Part shown: in pieces, positions 46,735 through 56,583 of the stretch
Position numbering within the stretch: position 1 is the first letter of the stretch
Layout of the letters: each line of letters opens with the position of its first letter
NCBI RefSeq assembly: GCF_900090195.1
Contig: NZ_LT607803.1
Coordinates: 6,970,229 to 7,034,228, forward strand
Direction of reading: 5' to 3'
DNA length: 64,000 nucleotides
Source of the DNA: Variovorax sp. HW608
GTDB lineage: Bacteria; Pseudomonadota; Gammaproteobacteria; Burkholderiales; Burkholderiaceae_C
Notes under the pieces: model-generated
What the model was told of the DNA's origin: nothing
The model's input: only the letters and a program-made list of their open reading frames with translations
The model's database searches: none
Made by a program: the position numbers and the translations under genes

Positions 46735-47763
46735 ATGCCCACCAAGTCCCATCCCCGCCTTCGCGTCGCCGCCGTGCAGGCCGCGCCCGTATTCCTCGAC
46801 CTCGACGGCACGATCGACAAGACCATCGACCTGATCGCGCAGGCCGCGCGTGACAAGGTGCAACTGATCGCCTTCCCGGAAACCTGGGCCCCCGGCTATC
46901 CATGGTGGATCTGGCTCGACTCGCCGGCCTGGGGCATGCAGTACGTGCAGCGCTACCACGACAACTCGCTCGTGATCGGCTCGCCGGAGTTCGACCGCAT
47001 CCGCGAGGCCGCGCGCAAGCACCGCGTGTGGGTCTCGCTCGGTTTCAGCGAGAAGGCGGCCGGCAGCCTCTACATCGCGCAGGCGCTGATCGACGACCAG
47101 GGCAACGTATTGCAGACGCGGCGCAAGCTCAAGCCGACGCATGTGGAGCGCACCGTGTTCGGCGAGGGCGACGGATCGGATCTCGCCGTGATCGAGACAT
47201 CCATCGGCAACATCGGCTCGCTCTCGTGCTGGGAGCATCTGCAGCCGCTCAGCAAGTACGCGATGTACTCGCAGAACGAGCAGATCCATTGCGCAGCATG
47301 GCCGAGCTTCTCGCTCTATCGCGGCGGCGCGTACGCGCTCGGCGCCGAAGTCAACAACGCCGCAAGCCAGGTGTATGCGGCCGAGGGCCAGTGCTTCGTG
47401 GTCGCCCCCTGCGCCATCGTCTCGAAGGCGATGCACGAGATGCTGTGCACCGATCCGGGCAAGCAGCAGCTGCTGCTGGTCGGCGGCGGCTTCGCGCGCA
47501 TCTACGGGCCGGACGGATCGCCGCTCGGCACCAACCTGCCGGAGGACCAGGAAGGGCTGGTGGTGGCCGACATCGATCTCGGGATGATCTCGCTCGCCAA
47601 GGCGGCGGGCGATCCGGCGGGGCACTATTCGCGGCCGGATGTGACGCGGCTGCTGTTCAACAAGACCCGGCGCGAGCCGGTGGTGGTGCAGCGGAGTGTG
47701 GAGCTGGAGCCGGCCGCCTTCGAGGCGGTCGCGCCCAACGCGGAGGCTGCTGCGAGCGCCTAG
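46735..47763 (+). CDS. Nitrilase
   Basis: 342 residues. The catalytic triad of the nitrilase branch is visible: E49 in FPETW, K133 in KLKPTHVER and C165 in LSCWEH. It hydrolyses a nitrile to carboxylate and ammonia; the CWEH form fits true nitrilases rather than amidases. It is regulated by the divergent AraC gene. It sits next to the proposed auxin-degradation locus, so indole-3-acetonitrile is a plausible but unproven substrate. It is convergent with the thioesterase, overlapping by 4 bases at the stops. Confidence 0.92.
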   Translation: MPTKSHPRLRVAAVQAAPVFLDLDGTIDKTIDLIAQAARDKVQLIAFPETWAPGYPWWIWLDSPAWGMQYVQRYHDNSLVIGSPEFDRIREAARKHRVWVSLGFSEKAAGSLYIAQALIDDQGNVLQTRRKLKPTHVERTVFGEGDGSDLAVIETSIGNIGSLSCWEHLQPLSKYAMYSQNEQIHCAAWPSFSLYRGGAYALGAEVNNAASQVYAAEGQCFVVAPCAIVSKAMHEMLCTDPGKQQLLLVGGGFARIYGPDGSPLGTNLPEDQEGLVVADIDLGMISLAKAAGDPAGHYSRPDVTRLLFNKTRREPVVVQRSVELEPAAFEAVAPNAEAAASA

Positions 47764-48200
47764 CCCGCGCCGCGCTCGACGGCCGCGCGCAGGTGCGCGG
47801 GGATCTCGATCGCCCGATGGGTCTCGAGCGAGGTCGTGACCAGCACCTGCTTCATCCGCATGCGCGTTTCGCCTTCGGCATCGAAGCAATGCAGCCCGAG
47901 CGTGATCGAACGCGTGCCGAGCTGCTCCACCGCGAGACCGAGCATCACCTTGTCACCCATGCGGCTCACCGAACGGAAGTCCGCCTCCAGCCGCACCGTC
48001 GGCAGGCCGACGCGCTGCTCGACGATCAGCTTGCGGTAGCCGATGCCGAGCCCGTCGCTCACCCAGTCCTCGACGAGGCCGTTGAACATCACGAAGTACT
48101 GCGGGTAGAAGACGATGCCCGCCGGGTCGCAGTCGGAGAAGCGGATCAGCCGTTCGCGGCGGAACTCGGTGCCGACGGCTGCGCTTTCGGTGGTGCTCAC
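47760..48200 (-). CDS. Hotdog acyl-CoA thioesterase, 4-hydroxybenzoyl-CoA type
   Basis: 146 residues from the GTG at 48200 that overlaps the MarR stop (GTGA). The signature FSDCDPAGIVFYPQYF near residue 21 carries the catalytic Asp of the 4HBT family. It hydrolyses an aryl- or acyl-CoA, and could release CoA from dead-end thioesters in the neighbouring pathway. It is the last gene of the SDR-MarR-thioesterase group. Confidence 0.85.
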   Translation of the reverse strand: MSTTESAAVGTEFRRERLIRFSDCDPAGIVFYPQYFVMFNGLVEDWVSDGLGIGYRKLIVEQRVGLPTVRLEADFRSVSRMGDKVMLGLAVEQLGTRSITLGLHCFDAEGETRMRMKQVLVTTSLETHRAIEIPAHLRAAVERGAG

Positions 48201-48736
48201 GCGTTCTCCTCCGCCGACGGCTCGTTGCGCATCACTTGCACCCGCAGCTGCCCGAGCTGCGCGTAGAGCTGGCGCACCGTCTTCGTGTCGAGGCCGGAGA
48301 ACATCTCGAGGATCCACTGCTCGTGCTCCTTCGCCATCGCCTCGAAGCTGCGGCGGCCCTTGGCGGTGAGGCTCACGATCCATGCGCGGCGGTCGTCGGG
48401 ACTCGGCGTGCGCGAGACGAAGCCTTCGCGCTCCAGCTCGTCGGTGAGGCCGGTGACATTGCCGCCGGTCACCATCAGGTAGCGCGAGAGCACGCGCATC
48501 TTCAGGCCCTCGCGGTAGCGGTAGAGCTGCGCCATGTAGTCGAAGCGCGCCAGCGTGATGTCGAAGCGCTCGCGCAGGCGCTTGCGGATCTCGGCCTCGA
48601 TCTGCGTGGTGCTCGCGAGCATGCGCAGCCAGAGCTTGAGCACCGCGTGGTCGTCGTGACGCGCGCGGGCCTCGTGGCCGAGTTCTTCCGCGTCGCTCAG
48701 CGCCGCGTGCGATGGGTCGTTGGTACTGTCGATCAT
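48197..48736 (-). CDS. MarR-family transcriptional regulator
   Basis: 179 residues from the ATG at 48736, overlapping the SDR stop (ATGA). The winged helix covers ~60-135 with [21 protein letters not shown] (recognition helix) and the wing [15 protein letters not shown]. MarR repressors of aromatic catabolism leave DNA on binding an aromatic acid or its CoA ester. Co-transcription with catabolic genes and similar operators at 49525-49540 and 60294-60312 suggest it controls the whole locus. MarR regulators are known to control auxin-degradation loci. Confidence 0.9.
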   Translation of the reverse strand: MIDSTNDPSHAALSDAEELGHEARARHDDHAVLKLWLRMLASTTQIEAEIRKRLRERFDITLARFDYMAQLYRYREGLKMRVLSRYLMVTGGNVTGLTDELEREGFVSRTPSPDDRRAWIVSLTAKGRRSFEAMAKEHEQWILEMFSGLDTKTVRQLYAQLGQLRVQVMRNEPSAEENA

Positions 48737-49509
48737 GGTGTGACTTCTCCCCCGGAAACGGAGATCGATTGTCCATTCATCGAGGCAGCGCCCTCCCCGC
48801 ACAGCCAGCGCACCGCATCGGCGACTTCGGCCGGCTGCACGATGCGGCGCTGAGGATTGACGGCGGCGAATTCCGCCAGCGCGTCGGCTTCGCTGCGGCC
48901 GGTCTTGCCGACCACGTTGGCGACGCTGTTGCGCAGGATGTCGGTTTCCGTATAGCCCGGGCACACCGCGTTGACCGTGATGCCCTTGCGCGCCACCTCG
49001 AGCGCGAGCGAGCGCGTGAGGCCGATCACGCCGTGCTTGGCCGCGGTGTAGGCCGAGACGTAGGCGTAGCCCTTCTGCCCCGCGGTGCTCGCGATGTTGA
49101 CGATGCGGCCCCAGCCCGCTTCGAGCATGTCGGGCAGTGCGGCCTGCGCACAGAGAAAGCTGCCGGTGAGGTTGACCGCCAGCATGCGCTGCCAGAGATC
49201 GAGGGATGTCTTGAGGAAAGGCGAGCTCTCGGCCTGCCCGGCGTTGTTGACGAGGATCGCGACCGGCCCCGAAGCCGCTCGCAGCGCCTCGAAGGCGGCG
49301 CGCACCGAAGCCTCGTCACTCACGTCGGCAGCAGCCACCGCGTGGCCGCTGCCCGCCAGCTCCTTCTGCACTTTCTCCAGCGCGGCGCGGTCGCGTCCGA
49401 TGAGGCTGACCCGGGCGCCTTCGGCAGCGAGCGTTCTCGCGATCTCTGCGCCGATGCCGCGCGCGGCTCCGGTGACAACGGCGTGGCGACCCTCGATGGC
49501 ATTTTTCAT
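48733..49509 (-). CDS. Short-chain dehydrogenase/reductase, BadH/3-hydroxybutyrate-dehydrogenase-like
   Basis: 258 residues. [10 protein letters not shown] cofactor loop, NNAG, catalytic Ser in [18 protein letters not shown] and Y-x3-K in YTAAK all intact. The C-terminal [20 protein letters not shown] is typical of NAD-dependent hydroxyacyl dehydrogenases. It is first in the coupled SDR-MarR-thioesterase group, with a candidate operator directly before it. A role in oxidising a hydroxylated ring or acyl-CoA intermediate of the locus is inferred. Confidence 0.87.
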   Translation of the reverse strand: MKNAIEGRHAVVTGAARGIGAEIARTLAAEGARVSLIGRDRAALEKVQKELAGSGHAVAAADVSDEASVRAAFEALRAASGPVAILVNNAGQAESSPFLKTSLDLWQRMLAVNLTGSFLCAQAALPDMLEAGWGRIVNIASTAGQKGYAYVSAYTAAKHGVIGLTRSLALEVARKGITVNAVCPGYTETDILRNSVANVVGKTGRSEADALAEFAAVNPQRRIVQPAEVADAVRWLCGEGAASMNGQSISVSGGEVTP

Positions 49510-49524
49510 GGCGAACCTAAAACA

Positions 49525-49545
49525 TTGACAACTAAATCAATTCTA
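49525..49545 (-). promoter_or_regulatory. Candidate promoter and MarR operator before the SDR-MarR operon
   Basis: On the minus strand a -10-like TAGAAT (49540-49545) runs into TTGATTTAGTTGTCAA (49525-49540), a 16-base element with TTGA/TCAA arms, 15 bases before the SDR ATG. This 33-base gap is much richer in A and T than its surroundings. An operator overlapping the start point is the usual place for MarR autorepression. No good -35 is seen. Confidence 0.5.
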
Positions 49546-51135
49546 CAGGCTGCGCCGGGCGGCCCCCCGGTCCCAGGTGGATTCGCAGACGCCGCGCTCG
49601 CGCAGCTTGTATTTCTGAACCTTGCCGTTCTCGGTGCGCGGCAGGTCGTCCATCAGGTCGATGTAGCGCGGCACCGCGAAGTACGGCAGCCGCGACTCGC
49701 AGAAGCTCGCGAGTTCGGCGAAGTCGATGCGGCAGTCGACGCGGGCCACGAGCGCGGCCATCACCTCGTCTTCCGCGAGTTCGGAGCGCACCGGGTAGAC
49801 CGCGCACGACGCGACCGAGGGATGGCTCAGCAGCACCTGCTCGACTTCGAACGACGAGATGTTCTCGCCGCGCCGCCGGATCGCGTCCTTGATGCGGTCG
49901 ACGAAGCGGAAGGCACCGTCGGCCTCGCGGATCACGCGGTCTCCGGTGTGGAACCACAGGTTGCGCCAGGCTTCGACGGTCTTTTCCGGCATGTTGAAGT
50001 AGCCGCTCGCGAAGGCATAGGACTCGTCGGCGCGAAGCAGCAGTTCGCCCGCCTCGCCGGGTGCGACTTCGACATCGTCCTCATCGGCCACGCGGGCCTG
50101 GAAGCCTTGCCGAACCCAGCCCATCACGCCGCCGCGCGGCGAATCGGGCGCGGTGGCGATCACGAAGTTGGATTCGGTGGAGCCGTAGCCTTCGAGCAGC
50201 TTCACGCCGGTGCGCTCGAAGAAGGCCTTGCCGGCAACCGCCGGCACGCCGGGCCCGAGGCCGATGCGCACGCGATGGTCGCGCTCGCCGCCGCCCTCGG
50301 GCTGCGCGAGCAGAATCGGCACCATCGCGCCGAGCAGATAGACCACGGTGGCGCCGCTCGCGCGCATCGAAGGCCAGAAGCCCGAGGCGGAAAAGCGCGA
50401 TTCGAACACCACTTCGCAGCCGGTGACCGCCGCCTGCGCGAAGGTGTTGAGCGCATTGACATGGAACAGCGGCAGCGTGGTGCACAGCACGTCGCCCTGG
50501 CCGACGCCGAGCACTTCGGCGCTGTTCACGCCCCACCAGAAGTACTGCGCATGCGGGCACACCACGCCCTTCGCGGGGCCGGTGGTGCCGGAGGTGTAGA
50601 GGATCGCGATCGGCTCGCCGGGCTGCACCTCGGCCGGTGGAACCGCTTCGGAAGCCTCGGGGTAGCGCGACACCCGCACCGAGGACGGCGCCTGCCATTC
50701 AATCTGTGCATCGCCGATCACCCAGACCTCGCGCAGCTTCGTGCGGGCGAGGTCGGCGGTGTCCAGGCGTTCGAGGAATTCGGCTTCGATGACCAGCAGT
50801 TTCGATTCGCTGTTGGCGAGGAAGTACTCGATCTGCGGACCCATCGAAGCGCTGTTGACCGGCACGGTCGCCGCACCCATCCAGCCCGCGCCGAGAAAGA
50901 CTTCGAGGAACTCGATGCGATTGCGGCACATCAGCGCGATGCGGTCGCCGCGCCCGACGCCGGCCTGAATGAGCGCAGCGGCGCGCGTGGCAGCAACGGT
51001 CGCCGCGTCCTCGTGCGACCACTCGCGCCCCGCGATCTTCAGCAGCCGGCGACCCGCGAACAGCGCCGTCTGCCGCAGCAGCATCGCCGGCAGCGTGCGC
51101 TGCGCGGGCGCAATCGCGCGGGGTTCAGTCGTCAT
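49543..51135 (-). CDS. Acyl/aryl-CoA ligase (AMP-forming)
   Basis: 530 residues from the ATG at 51135 ([12 protein letters not shown]). Adenylate-forming signatures in order: [12 protein letters not shown] (P-loop, about residue 171), [26 protein letters not shown] (hinge) and the catalytic Lys in ENGKVQKYK. It activates a carboxylic acid to its CoA thioester via AMP. In the proposed pathway the substrate would be an oxidised indole acetate. The start lies within the end of the LivF gene (11-base overlap). Confidence 0.92.
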   Translation of the reverse strand: MTTEPRAIAPAQRTLPAMLLRQTALFAGRRLLKIAGREWSHEDAATVAATRAAALIQAGVGRGDRIALMCRNRIEFLEVFLGAGWMGAATVPVNSASMGPQIEYFLANSESKLLVIEAEFLERLDTADLARTKLREVWVIGDAQIEWQAPSSVRVSRYPEASEAVPPAEVQPGEPIAILYTSGTTGPAKGVVCPHAQYFWWGVNSAEVLGVGQGDVLCTTLPLFHVNALNTFAQAAVTGCEVVFESRFSASGFWPSMRASGATVVYLLGAMVPILLAQPEGGGERDHRVRIGLGPGVPAVAGKAFFERTGVKLLEGYGSTESNFVIATAPDSPRGGVMGWVRQGFQARVADEDDVEVAPGEAGELLLRADESYAFASGYFNMPEKTVEAWRNLWFHTGDRVIREADGAFRFVDRIKDAIRRRGENISSFEVEQVLLSHPSVASCAVYPVRSELAEDEVMAALVARVDCRIDFAELASFCESRLPYFAVPRYIDLMDDLPRTENGKVQKYKLRERGVCESTWDRGAARRSL

Positions 51136-51952
51136 CGTGGGTGCCTCCACCCAGGTAGGTGGCCTGCACGCGCGGGTCGCTTTCCAGTTGCCCCGAGGGG
51201 CCGGACAGCGCGATCTCGCCGGTCTCGAGCACATAGCCGTGGTCGGAGCTTTCGAGCGCGGCACGCGCGTTCTGCTCCACCAGCAGGATCGAGACGCCGT
51301 CGTCGCGCAGCTTGCGCACGATGGTGAGGATGTCGCGCACGATCAGCGGCGCGAGGCCCAGGCTGGGCTCGTCGAGCATCAGGAGGCGCGGCTCGGACAT
51401 CAGCGCACGGCCAACCGCGAGCATCTGGCGTTCGCCGCCCGAGAGCGTGTCGGCGCGCTGCGTGCGGCGCTCGGCCAGGCGCGGGAAGCGGTCGTAGACG
51501 AACTGCAGGCGACGCTTCAGCGCGTCGCTGCGCAGCCGCTTCGAGAAGGCGCCGAGTTGCAGGTTGTCGAGCACACTGAGCTCGCCGAAGAGTTCGCGCT
51601 TCTCGGGCACGAGGCACAGGCCCCGTTCCACGCGTGCTTCGACGTCGAGGCCATGCAGGTCCTCGCCTTCGAAGCGCAGCACGCCCTTGCAGGGCAACAG
51701 GCCCATCACGGCGGCCAGCAGCGTGGTCTTGCCCGCGCCATTGGGGCCGATGACCGAGATGATCTGGCCCTTGTCGAGCTTGAGCGACACGCCGCGCACC
51801 GCATCGACCTGGCCGTACGACACATGCAGGTCGCCGATTTCCAGCATGGCGCCTGCGGCCGCCGCCGGGCCGCCCCTAGGCGGCCGCGCCTCCCCCTCGG
51901 GGGGTGGAGTTACACGCGCAGAGCGCGTGAAAAGCTGGGGGGCCGTATTCAT
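51125..51952 (-). CDS. Branched-chain-type ABC transporter ATPase, LivF-like
   Basis: 275 residues from the ATG at 51952, which overlaps the LivMG stop (ATGA); that coupling supports the long form. Walker [10 protein letters not shown], signature [14 protein letters not shown] and Walker [14 protein letters not shown] are intact. The core resembles LivF from [12 protein letters not shown] (residue 36). Residues 2-35 are a Pro/Gly/Arg-rich addition encoded by a palindromic intergenic-type repeat. It powers the importer with the LivG half of the preceding protein. Confidence 0.9.
   Translation of the reverse strand: MNTAPQLFTRSARVTPPPEGEARPPRGGPAAAAGAMLEIGDLHVSYGQVDAVRGVSLKLDKGQIISVIGPNGAGKTTLLAAVMGLLPCKGVLRFEGEDLHGLDVEARVERGLCLVPEKRELFGELSVLDNLQLGAFSKRLRSDALKRRLQFVYDRFPRLAERRTQRADTLSGGERQMLAVGRALMSEPRLLMLDEPSLGLAPLIVRDILTIVRKLRDDGVSILLVEQNARAALESSDHGYVLETGEIALSGPSGQLESDPRVQATYLGGGTHDDD
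51849..51945. repeat. REP-like palindromic repeat inside the 5' end of the LivF gene
   Basis: Three palindromes in a row: GGCCGCC-CCTA-GGCGGCC (about 51868-51885), CCCCC-TC-GGGGG (about 51893-51904) and ACGCGC-AGA-GCGCGT (51914-51928). The same style of element usually lies between genes. Here it is read in frame as residues ~2-35 of LivF and contributes [18 protein letters not shown] sequence. Confidence 0.65.
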
Positions 51953-53811
51953 ACGACGCTCCCGAGGTACGCGGCCTGCACGCGCTCATCCGCACGCACC
52001 GCGCCGGGCACGCCTTCCACCAGCTTGGAGCCGAAGTTCATCACCACCAACCGATCCACCAGTTTCATCACGAAGTCCATGTCGTGCTCGACGATGAGGA
52101 TGGTCACGCCTTCCTCGCGCAGCTTGCGCAGCAGGTCGCCGAGCGCCATCTTTTCCTTGCGGCGCAGGCCCGCCGCGGGTTCGTCGAGCACCAGCAGCAC
52201 CGGGTCGGCTGCGAGCGCGCGGGCGATTTCGAGAATGCGCTGCGTGCCCAGCGGCAGGCTGCCCGCGAGTTCGTGTGCGCGATCGCCGAGGCCGATGCGA
52301 TCGAGCTGGCGTTGCGCCTCCTGGAGGATCTGCTGTTCCTCCACGCGATCCAGCCGCAGGCCCGCCTTGAGCAAGCCCGAAGTGGTGCGCGAATGCGCGC
52401 CGAGCGCGACGTTGTCGAGCAGCGTCATGTGCGGACGCAGCTTGACGTGCTGGAAGGTGCGCGCAAGGCCCAGCCGCGCCACCTTGCGCTGCGGCATGCC
52501 CGCGATGTCGTGGCCGAGGAAACGCACCCGCCCGGCCGTCATCGGCAGCGTGCAGGTCAGCAGGTTGAACATGGTCGACTTGCCGGCGCCGTTCGGCCCG
52601 ATCAGGCCGAGGATCTCGCCGGCATTGACCTCGAAGCTCACCTCGTTGACCGCGACGAGCCCGCCGAAGCGCTTGACCGCGCCATTCACCGACAGGATCG
52701 GCGTGCCGCGGGCAGGCAGGGTGCGATGCGGCAGCGGCTCGACCGGCCCCGAGGCCTCGCGCGTCGGCGCGGCGAAGCGGCCGCGCGTGAAGCGCCGCAC
52801 GAAGCCCATCAGGCCGCCGCGCGCAAAGTGCAGCAGCAGGATGAAGAGCGTCGCGAAGGCCACCGCTTCGAGCTGGCCGGCGCGCTGCGTGAGCAGCGGC
52901 AGCACATCCTGCAGCGCGTTCTTCATCACCAGCACGAGGCCGGCGCCGACCAATGCGCCCGCGAGCTGGCCGAGGCCGCCGGCGACCGCCATCAGCAGGT
53001 ACTCGATGCTCGCACGCACGTCGAAGGGCGACGGGCTCACGAAGCGGTTCATGTGCGCATAGAGCCAACCCGCGAGACCGGCATAGAGCGCCGCCGTGAC
53101 GAACAGCGAAAGCCGCACGCGGTACGCGTCCTCGCCGACGCTCGCGAGCAGGATCGAGCCGCCGCGCAGGCTGCGGATGGCGCGGCCGGGGCGCGACTGC
53201 AGCAGGTTGTTGCTGAACAGGAAGGCCAGGCCGACGATCGCCCAGATCAGGTAGTAGATCGCGCGCGGATCGGCCAGCGAGAAGCCGGCGATCGTGAGCG
53301 GCGGGATGTTCGACAGGCCCGTGTGGCGACCCAGCGCGTCGACATTGCCGAACAGCATCGCGATCGACAGCCCCCACGCGATGGTGGAAAGCGGCAGGAA
53401 GTGGCCGCCGAGCCGCAGCGTGAGCAGGCCGATCGCGAGCGCCGACAGGCCCGTGAGCGCCAGCGCGAACACGAGGCCGATCCACGGCGACATGCCCTGC
53501 GTCGTGGTCAGCCATGCGGTCGCATAGGCCGCGATGCCGACGAAGGCCGCCTGGCCGAAGGAGGTCGCACCGCCGATGCCGGTGAGCAGCACGAGGCCGA
53601 GCGCGACCAGCGCGCCGATGCCGATGTCGTTGAGCAGCGAGACGGTGAAGTTGCCCGCGACCATCGGTGCCAGCGCGAGAGCCACGATCAGCACGCCGAT
53701 CCACAGCCTGCGCGGGTTCATCCGGCCGAAGCGCGGCGCGGCAGGAGCGGCGGCCGATTTCATGCGAAGCGCAATCCCGGCCTCGTCCGGTCTTCCGATC
53801 GATTGGCTCAT
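51949..53811 (-). CDS. Fused LivM permease and LivG ATPase
   Basis: 620 residues. Residues ~35-330 hold LivM-type membrane segments with [18 protein letters not shown] and [18 protein letters not shown]. Residues ~365-620 are a LivG ATPase: Walker [13 protein letters not shown], the LivG-type signature region [16 protein letters not shown], Walker [12 protein letters not shown]. Fused LivM-LivG is a known arrangement in Burkholderiales. Start and stop are both coupled to neighbours (ATGA overlaps with LivH and LivF). Part of the importer of the aromatic-acid locus. Confidence 0.92.
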   Translation of the reverse strand: MSQSIGRPDEAGIALRMKSAAAPAAPRFGRMNPRRLWIGVLIVALALAPMVAGNFTVSLLNDIGIGALVALGLVLLTGIGGATSFGQAAFVGIAAYATAWLTTTQGMSPWIGLVFALALTGLSALAIGLLTLRLGGHFLPLSTIAWGLSIAMLFGNVDALGRHTGLSNIPPLTIAGFSLADPRAIYYLIWAIVGLAFLFSNNLLQSRPGRAIRSLRGGSILLASVGEDAYRVRLSLFVTAALYAGLAGWLYAHMNRFVSPSPFDVRASIEYLLMAVAGGLGQLAGALVGAGLVLVMKNALQDVLPLLTQRAGQLEAVAFATLFILLLHFARGGLMGFVRRFTRGRFAAPTREASGPVEPLPHRTLPARGTPILSVNGAVKRFGGLVAVNEVSFEVNAGEILGLIGPNGAGKSTMFNLLTCTLPMTAGRVRFLGHDIAGMPQRKVARLGLARTFQHVKLRPHMTLLDNVALGAHSRTTSGLLKAGLRLDRVEEQQILQEAQRQLDRIGLGDRAHELAGSLPLGTQRILEIARALAADPVLLVLDEPAAGLRRKEKMALGDLLRKLREEGVTILIVEHDMDFVMKLVDRLVVMNFGSKLVEGVPGAVRADERVQAAYLGSVV

Positions 53812-54863
53812 TGCTCCACCTCGTCTTCTTCCTCTTCGGAGTGCACGCTGAGGAAGGACCTCAGCATCAGCACCGGTATCAGCAGGCTGAACACGATGAC
53901 GTCCTTCAGCGCGCCGCTCCAGAACGACGCGAAGCTTTCGACGACCCCCACCGCGAGCGCGCCGACCGCCGTCATCGGGTAGCTGACGAGGCCGCCGATG
54001 ATCGCGGCCACGAAGGCCTTCAGCCCGATGATGAAGCCCGAGTCGTAATACATCGTGGTCACCGGCGCGATCAGCACGCCGATGAGCCCCGCCAGCAGCG
54101 ATGCGCTGCCATAGGCCAGCAGCGCGGTGCGCGCCGGCCGGATGCCGACCAAGCGCGCGCCGACGCGGTTGACCGCCGTCGCGCGCAGCGCCTTGCCGGC
54201 CACGGTGCGTTCGAACACGAGGAAGAACAGGCCGCTCAGCACGACGGCCGAAGCCACCATCAGCACCACCTGCCCGCTGACGGTGAAGCCTTCGCCGAGC
54301 GGAATGGTGCCGCTCGCGAGCGGGTTGGTACGTGAGCCTTCCGGCCCGAAGAACAGCAGGCCGAGGCCCGACAGCAGGAAGTGCAGCGCGAGCGAGACGA
54401 TCAGCAGCACCAGCACCGAGGCGTCCGCGATCGGCTGGAACACGATGCGGGCCAGGAGCGGTCCGATCGGCACCACGAGCAGCACCGTCACCGCGATCTG
54501 CACCGCAGCAGGCGCACCGGCGCGCGATGCGGCCCAGGCCAGCGCGCAGGGCACCAGCGGAAGCACACCCCAGGCGAGGACCGCCTTTGGAATGGCAGCG
54601 GCTTCACCCTTGCGGACGAGGCTGCCGATTTCGGTCAGCGTTGCAATCCCGGCCAGCACAGCGACCAGGCCGATGGTGGGCGGAAGGCGGTTGGTCTCGA
54701 AGGCCGCCAGCGTCAGCGCCGCGAAGGCAGCGATATCGCCGAACGGCACGAACACCACCCGCGTGACGGAAAAGATCAGTACCAGCCCCAGCCCGGCGAG
54801 CAGATAGACCGCGCCATTGGCGAGGCCGTCGATGCCCAGGATGAGCGCCACGTCCCATGTCAT
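53808..54863 (-). CDS. Branched-chain-type ABC transporter permease, LivH-like
   Basis: 351 residues with ~9 hydrophobic segments. LivH landmarks: DGLANGAVYLLAGLGLVLIFSVTRV at the start and GLKAFVAAIIGGLVSYPMTAVGALAVG near residue 290. A longer than usual central region is present. It pairs with the LivM half downstream to form the channel. It lies 52 bases after the binding-protein gene. The strongly acidic C-terminus (EEEEDE) overlaps the next start. Confidence 0.88.
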   Translation of the reverse strand: MTWDVALILGIDGLANGAVYLLAGLGLVLIFSVTRVVFVPFGDIAAFAALTLAAFETNRLPPTIGLVAVLAGIATLTEIGSLVRKGEAAAIPKAVLAWGVLPLVPCALAWAASRAGAPAAVQIAVTVLLVVPIGPLLARIVFQPIADASVLVLLIVSLALHFLLSGLGLLFFGPEGSRTNPLASGTIPLGEGFTVSGQVVLMVASAVVLSGLFFLVFERTVAGKALRATAVNRVGARLVGIRPARTALLAYGSASLLAGLIGVLIAPVTTMYYDSGFIIGLKAFVAAIIGGLVSYPMTAVGALAVGVVESFASFWSGALKDVIVFSLLIPVLMLRSFLSVHSEEEEDEVEQ

Positions 54864-54915
54864 TGAAAAAGTCCTCTCAGTGGTGGTCTTCGTAGCAAGC
54901 GCTGCGATCGCAGGC

Positions 54916-56073
54916 TCAGGGGGCCAGCTTCCACTGGCCGTTCTCGAGCTTGACGATCACGCGCGCGCGCTCGTCGACGCCATACAGATTGCCCGGCTTG
55001 AAGTTGTAGACCCCATGCGTGCCGATGACTTCCCTGGTGCTCGCGATCGCATCGCGCAGCGACTGGCGGAATTCCGGCGTGCCCGGCTCGCCCTTGGCGC
55101 GCGCGGCCGCATCGGTGAACACCAGCCAGCCGTCGAACGAATAGGCCGAGTAGGCATCGCTGGTCGGCGCGTTGTTGACCTTCTGGAAGACGCTGCGGAA
55201 GTCCATCGCGATCTTCTTGGTCGGGTATTCGGCCGGCAGCTGCTCGGCGACGATCACCGGGCCGGTGGGCATCAGCGCGCCCTGCCCCGCCGCGCCGACG
55301 ACACGCACGAAGTCGGGATTGATCAGGCCGTGCTGGCCATACACCGGGCCCTTGAAGCCGCGCTCGCTGAGCGCCAGGAAGGGCAGCGCGCCCGGCGTGC
55401 CGGCGCCGCCGGTCATCACCGCATCGGGCTTCATCGCGAGCAGCTTGAGGATCTGGCCGGTGACCGACTGGTCGGAACGTGCATAGCGTTCGTTGCCGAG
55501 CACTTTGATGCCGGCCTCAGGCGCGGACTTCATCAGCGCGTTGTAGACCAGGTCGCCCCAGGCATCGGAGAAGCCGATGTAGCCGACCGTCTTCACGCCG
55601 TCCTTCTTCATGCGCTGGACCACCGCGTCGATCATGAGCTGCGTGGGCTGCGCCACGGTGAAGACCCATCCGTTCTCGGCCGGGTCGAGCTGGATCGGCG
55701 TGAGGCCGATCATCGGGACCTTCGCGTCGCGGCCGACCTGCGCCATCGCGATCGCGGCGGGCACGCCCGAGGTGCCCATCAGCACATCGACCTTGTCTTC
55801 TTCGACGAGCTTGCGCGCATTGCGGCCGGCGGTCGTCGGGTCGGAGCCGTCGTCGAGCACGATGAGCTGGATCTTGCGGCCATTGACTTCCGGCTTGTAC
55901 GCCAGCGCCGCCTGCATGCCCTTGGCATAGGGCACGCCGAGCGACGAGTTGGGGCCGGAAAGGGAAACGCTCAGGCCGACCTTGAGATCGGCTGCGAATG
56001 CCGTCATCGCGAGGCCGGTGCCCAGCGCGGCGGCAAGCGCGGTGCGCGTCAAGGTCTGCATCAAGCTCTTCAT
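54916..56073 (-). CDS. ABC substrate-binding protein (HAAT type), paralogue 1
   Basis: 385 residues. Signal peptide cleaved after AFA (about residue 28); the mature protein begins DLKVGLSVSLSGPNSSLG, a Leu/Ile/Val-binding-protein fold of the HAAT family. Its C-terminal GVYNFKPGN and KLENGQWKLAP are shared with the two other binding proteins of the cluster. Such proteins bind amino acids or aromatic acids in the periplasm; here the ligand is inferred to be the aromatic acid degraded by the locus. AGGAG lies before the ATG. Confidence 0.88.
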   Translation of the reverse strand: MKSLMQTLTRTALAAALGTGLAMTAFAADLKVGLSVSLSGPNSSLGVPYAKGMQAALAYKPEVNGRKIQLIVLDDGSDPTTAGRNARKLVEEDKVDVLMGTSGVPAAIAMAQVGRDAKVPMIGLTPIQLDPAENGWVFTVAQPTQLMIDAVVQRMKKDGVKTVGYIGFSDAWGDLVYNALMKSAPEAGIKVLGNERYARSDQSVTGQILKLLAMKPDAVMTGGAGTPGALPFLALSERGFKGPVYGQHGLINPDFVRVVGAAGQGALMPTGPVIVAEQLPAEYPTKKIAMDFRSVFQKVNNAPTSDAYSAYSFDGWLVFTDAAARAKGEPGTPEFRQSLRDAIASTREVIGTHGVYNFKPGNLYGVDERARVIVKLENGQWKLAP

Positions 56074-56112
56074 GTCGTGACTCCTGGTGGGTGGGAATGG
56101 ATAGGGACGTGC

Positions 56113-56583
56113 TCAGATGAACAACTGGATGGCCGGCAGCGCGCGTGCGGCATTGAGGAGATCGACGCGCTTCTGGCGGATGGACCAGCCGGCCGCGTCG
56201 CGAACGAGGCGGTGCCGGTAGGTGCCGGCGAGCATCACCTGCTCTTCGCCGCGCGCCTCGACATAGATGAAGGGGGTGCGCAGCTCGACGTCGCCGGTCG
56301 CCGCGTCCTCGCGCTCGACGACCGGGCGCTGCAGCACATGCTGGCAATGGCTCGCCGGATGCTGCGAATGCGCCCGCGGGTTCTTGAGCCGGTCGATGCG
56401 CAGCTGCAGCAGCAGCCGGTCTTCGTAGGCGATGGAGTTGTGCGAGTGCGGATCGGCCTGCGCCGCGCCGAGCAGCGGCACCCAGTAGCGGCCGTCCTCG
56501 GCGAAGAGCGCGAGCCATTCGTCGAAGCGCCCGGCATCGAGCAGCGCCGCCTCTTCGGCGATGAAGTCGCGCGGATCGGTCAT
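56113..56583 (-). CDS. Ring-hydroxylating dioxygenase, small (beta) subunit
   Basis: 156 residues from the ATG at 56583, which overlaps the stop of the large subunit (ATGA). NTF2-like fold of the beta subunits: EEAALLDAGRFDEWLALFAEDGRYWVPL and a late YRHRLVRDAAGWSIRQKRVDLL. It stabilises the alpha3beta3 hexamer and takes no direct part in catalysis. In the proposed pathway it corresponds in position and type to the small subunit of the indole-acetate dioxygenase. Confidence 0.9.
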   Translation of the reverse strand: MTDPRDFIAEEAALLDAGRFDEWLALFAEDGRYWVPLLGAAQADPHSHNSIAYEDRLLLQLRIDRLKNPRAHSQHPASHCQHVLQRPVVEREDAATGDVELRTPFIYVEARGEEQVMLAGTYRHRLVRDAAGWSIRQKRVDLLNAARALPAIQLFI

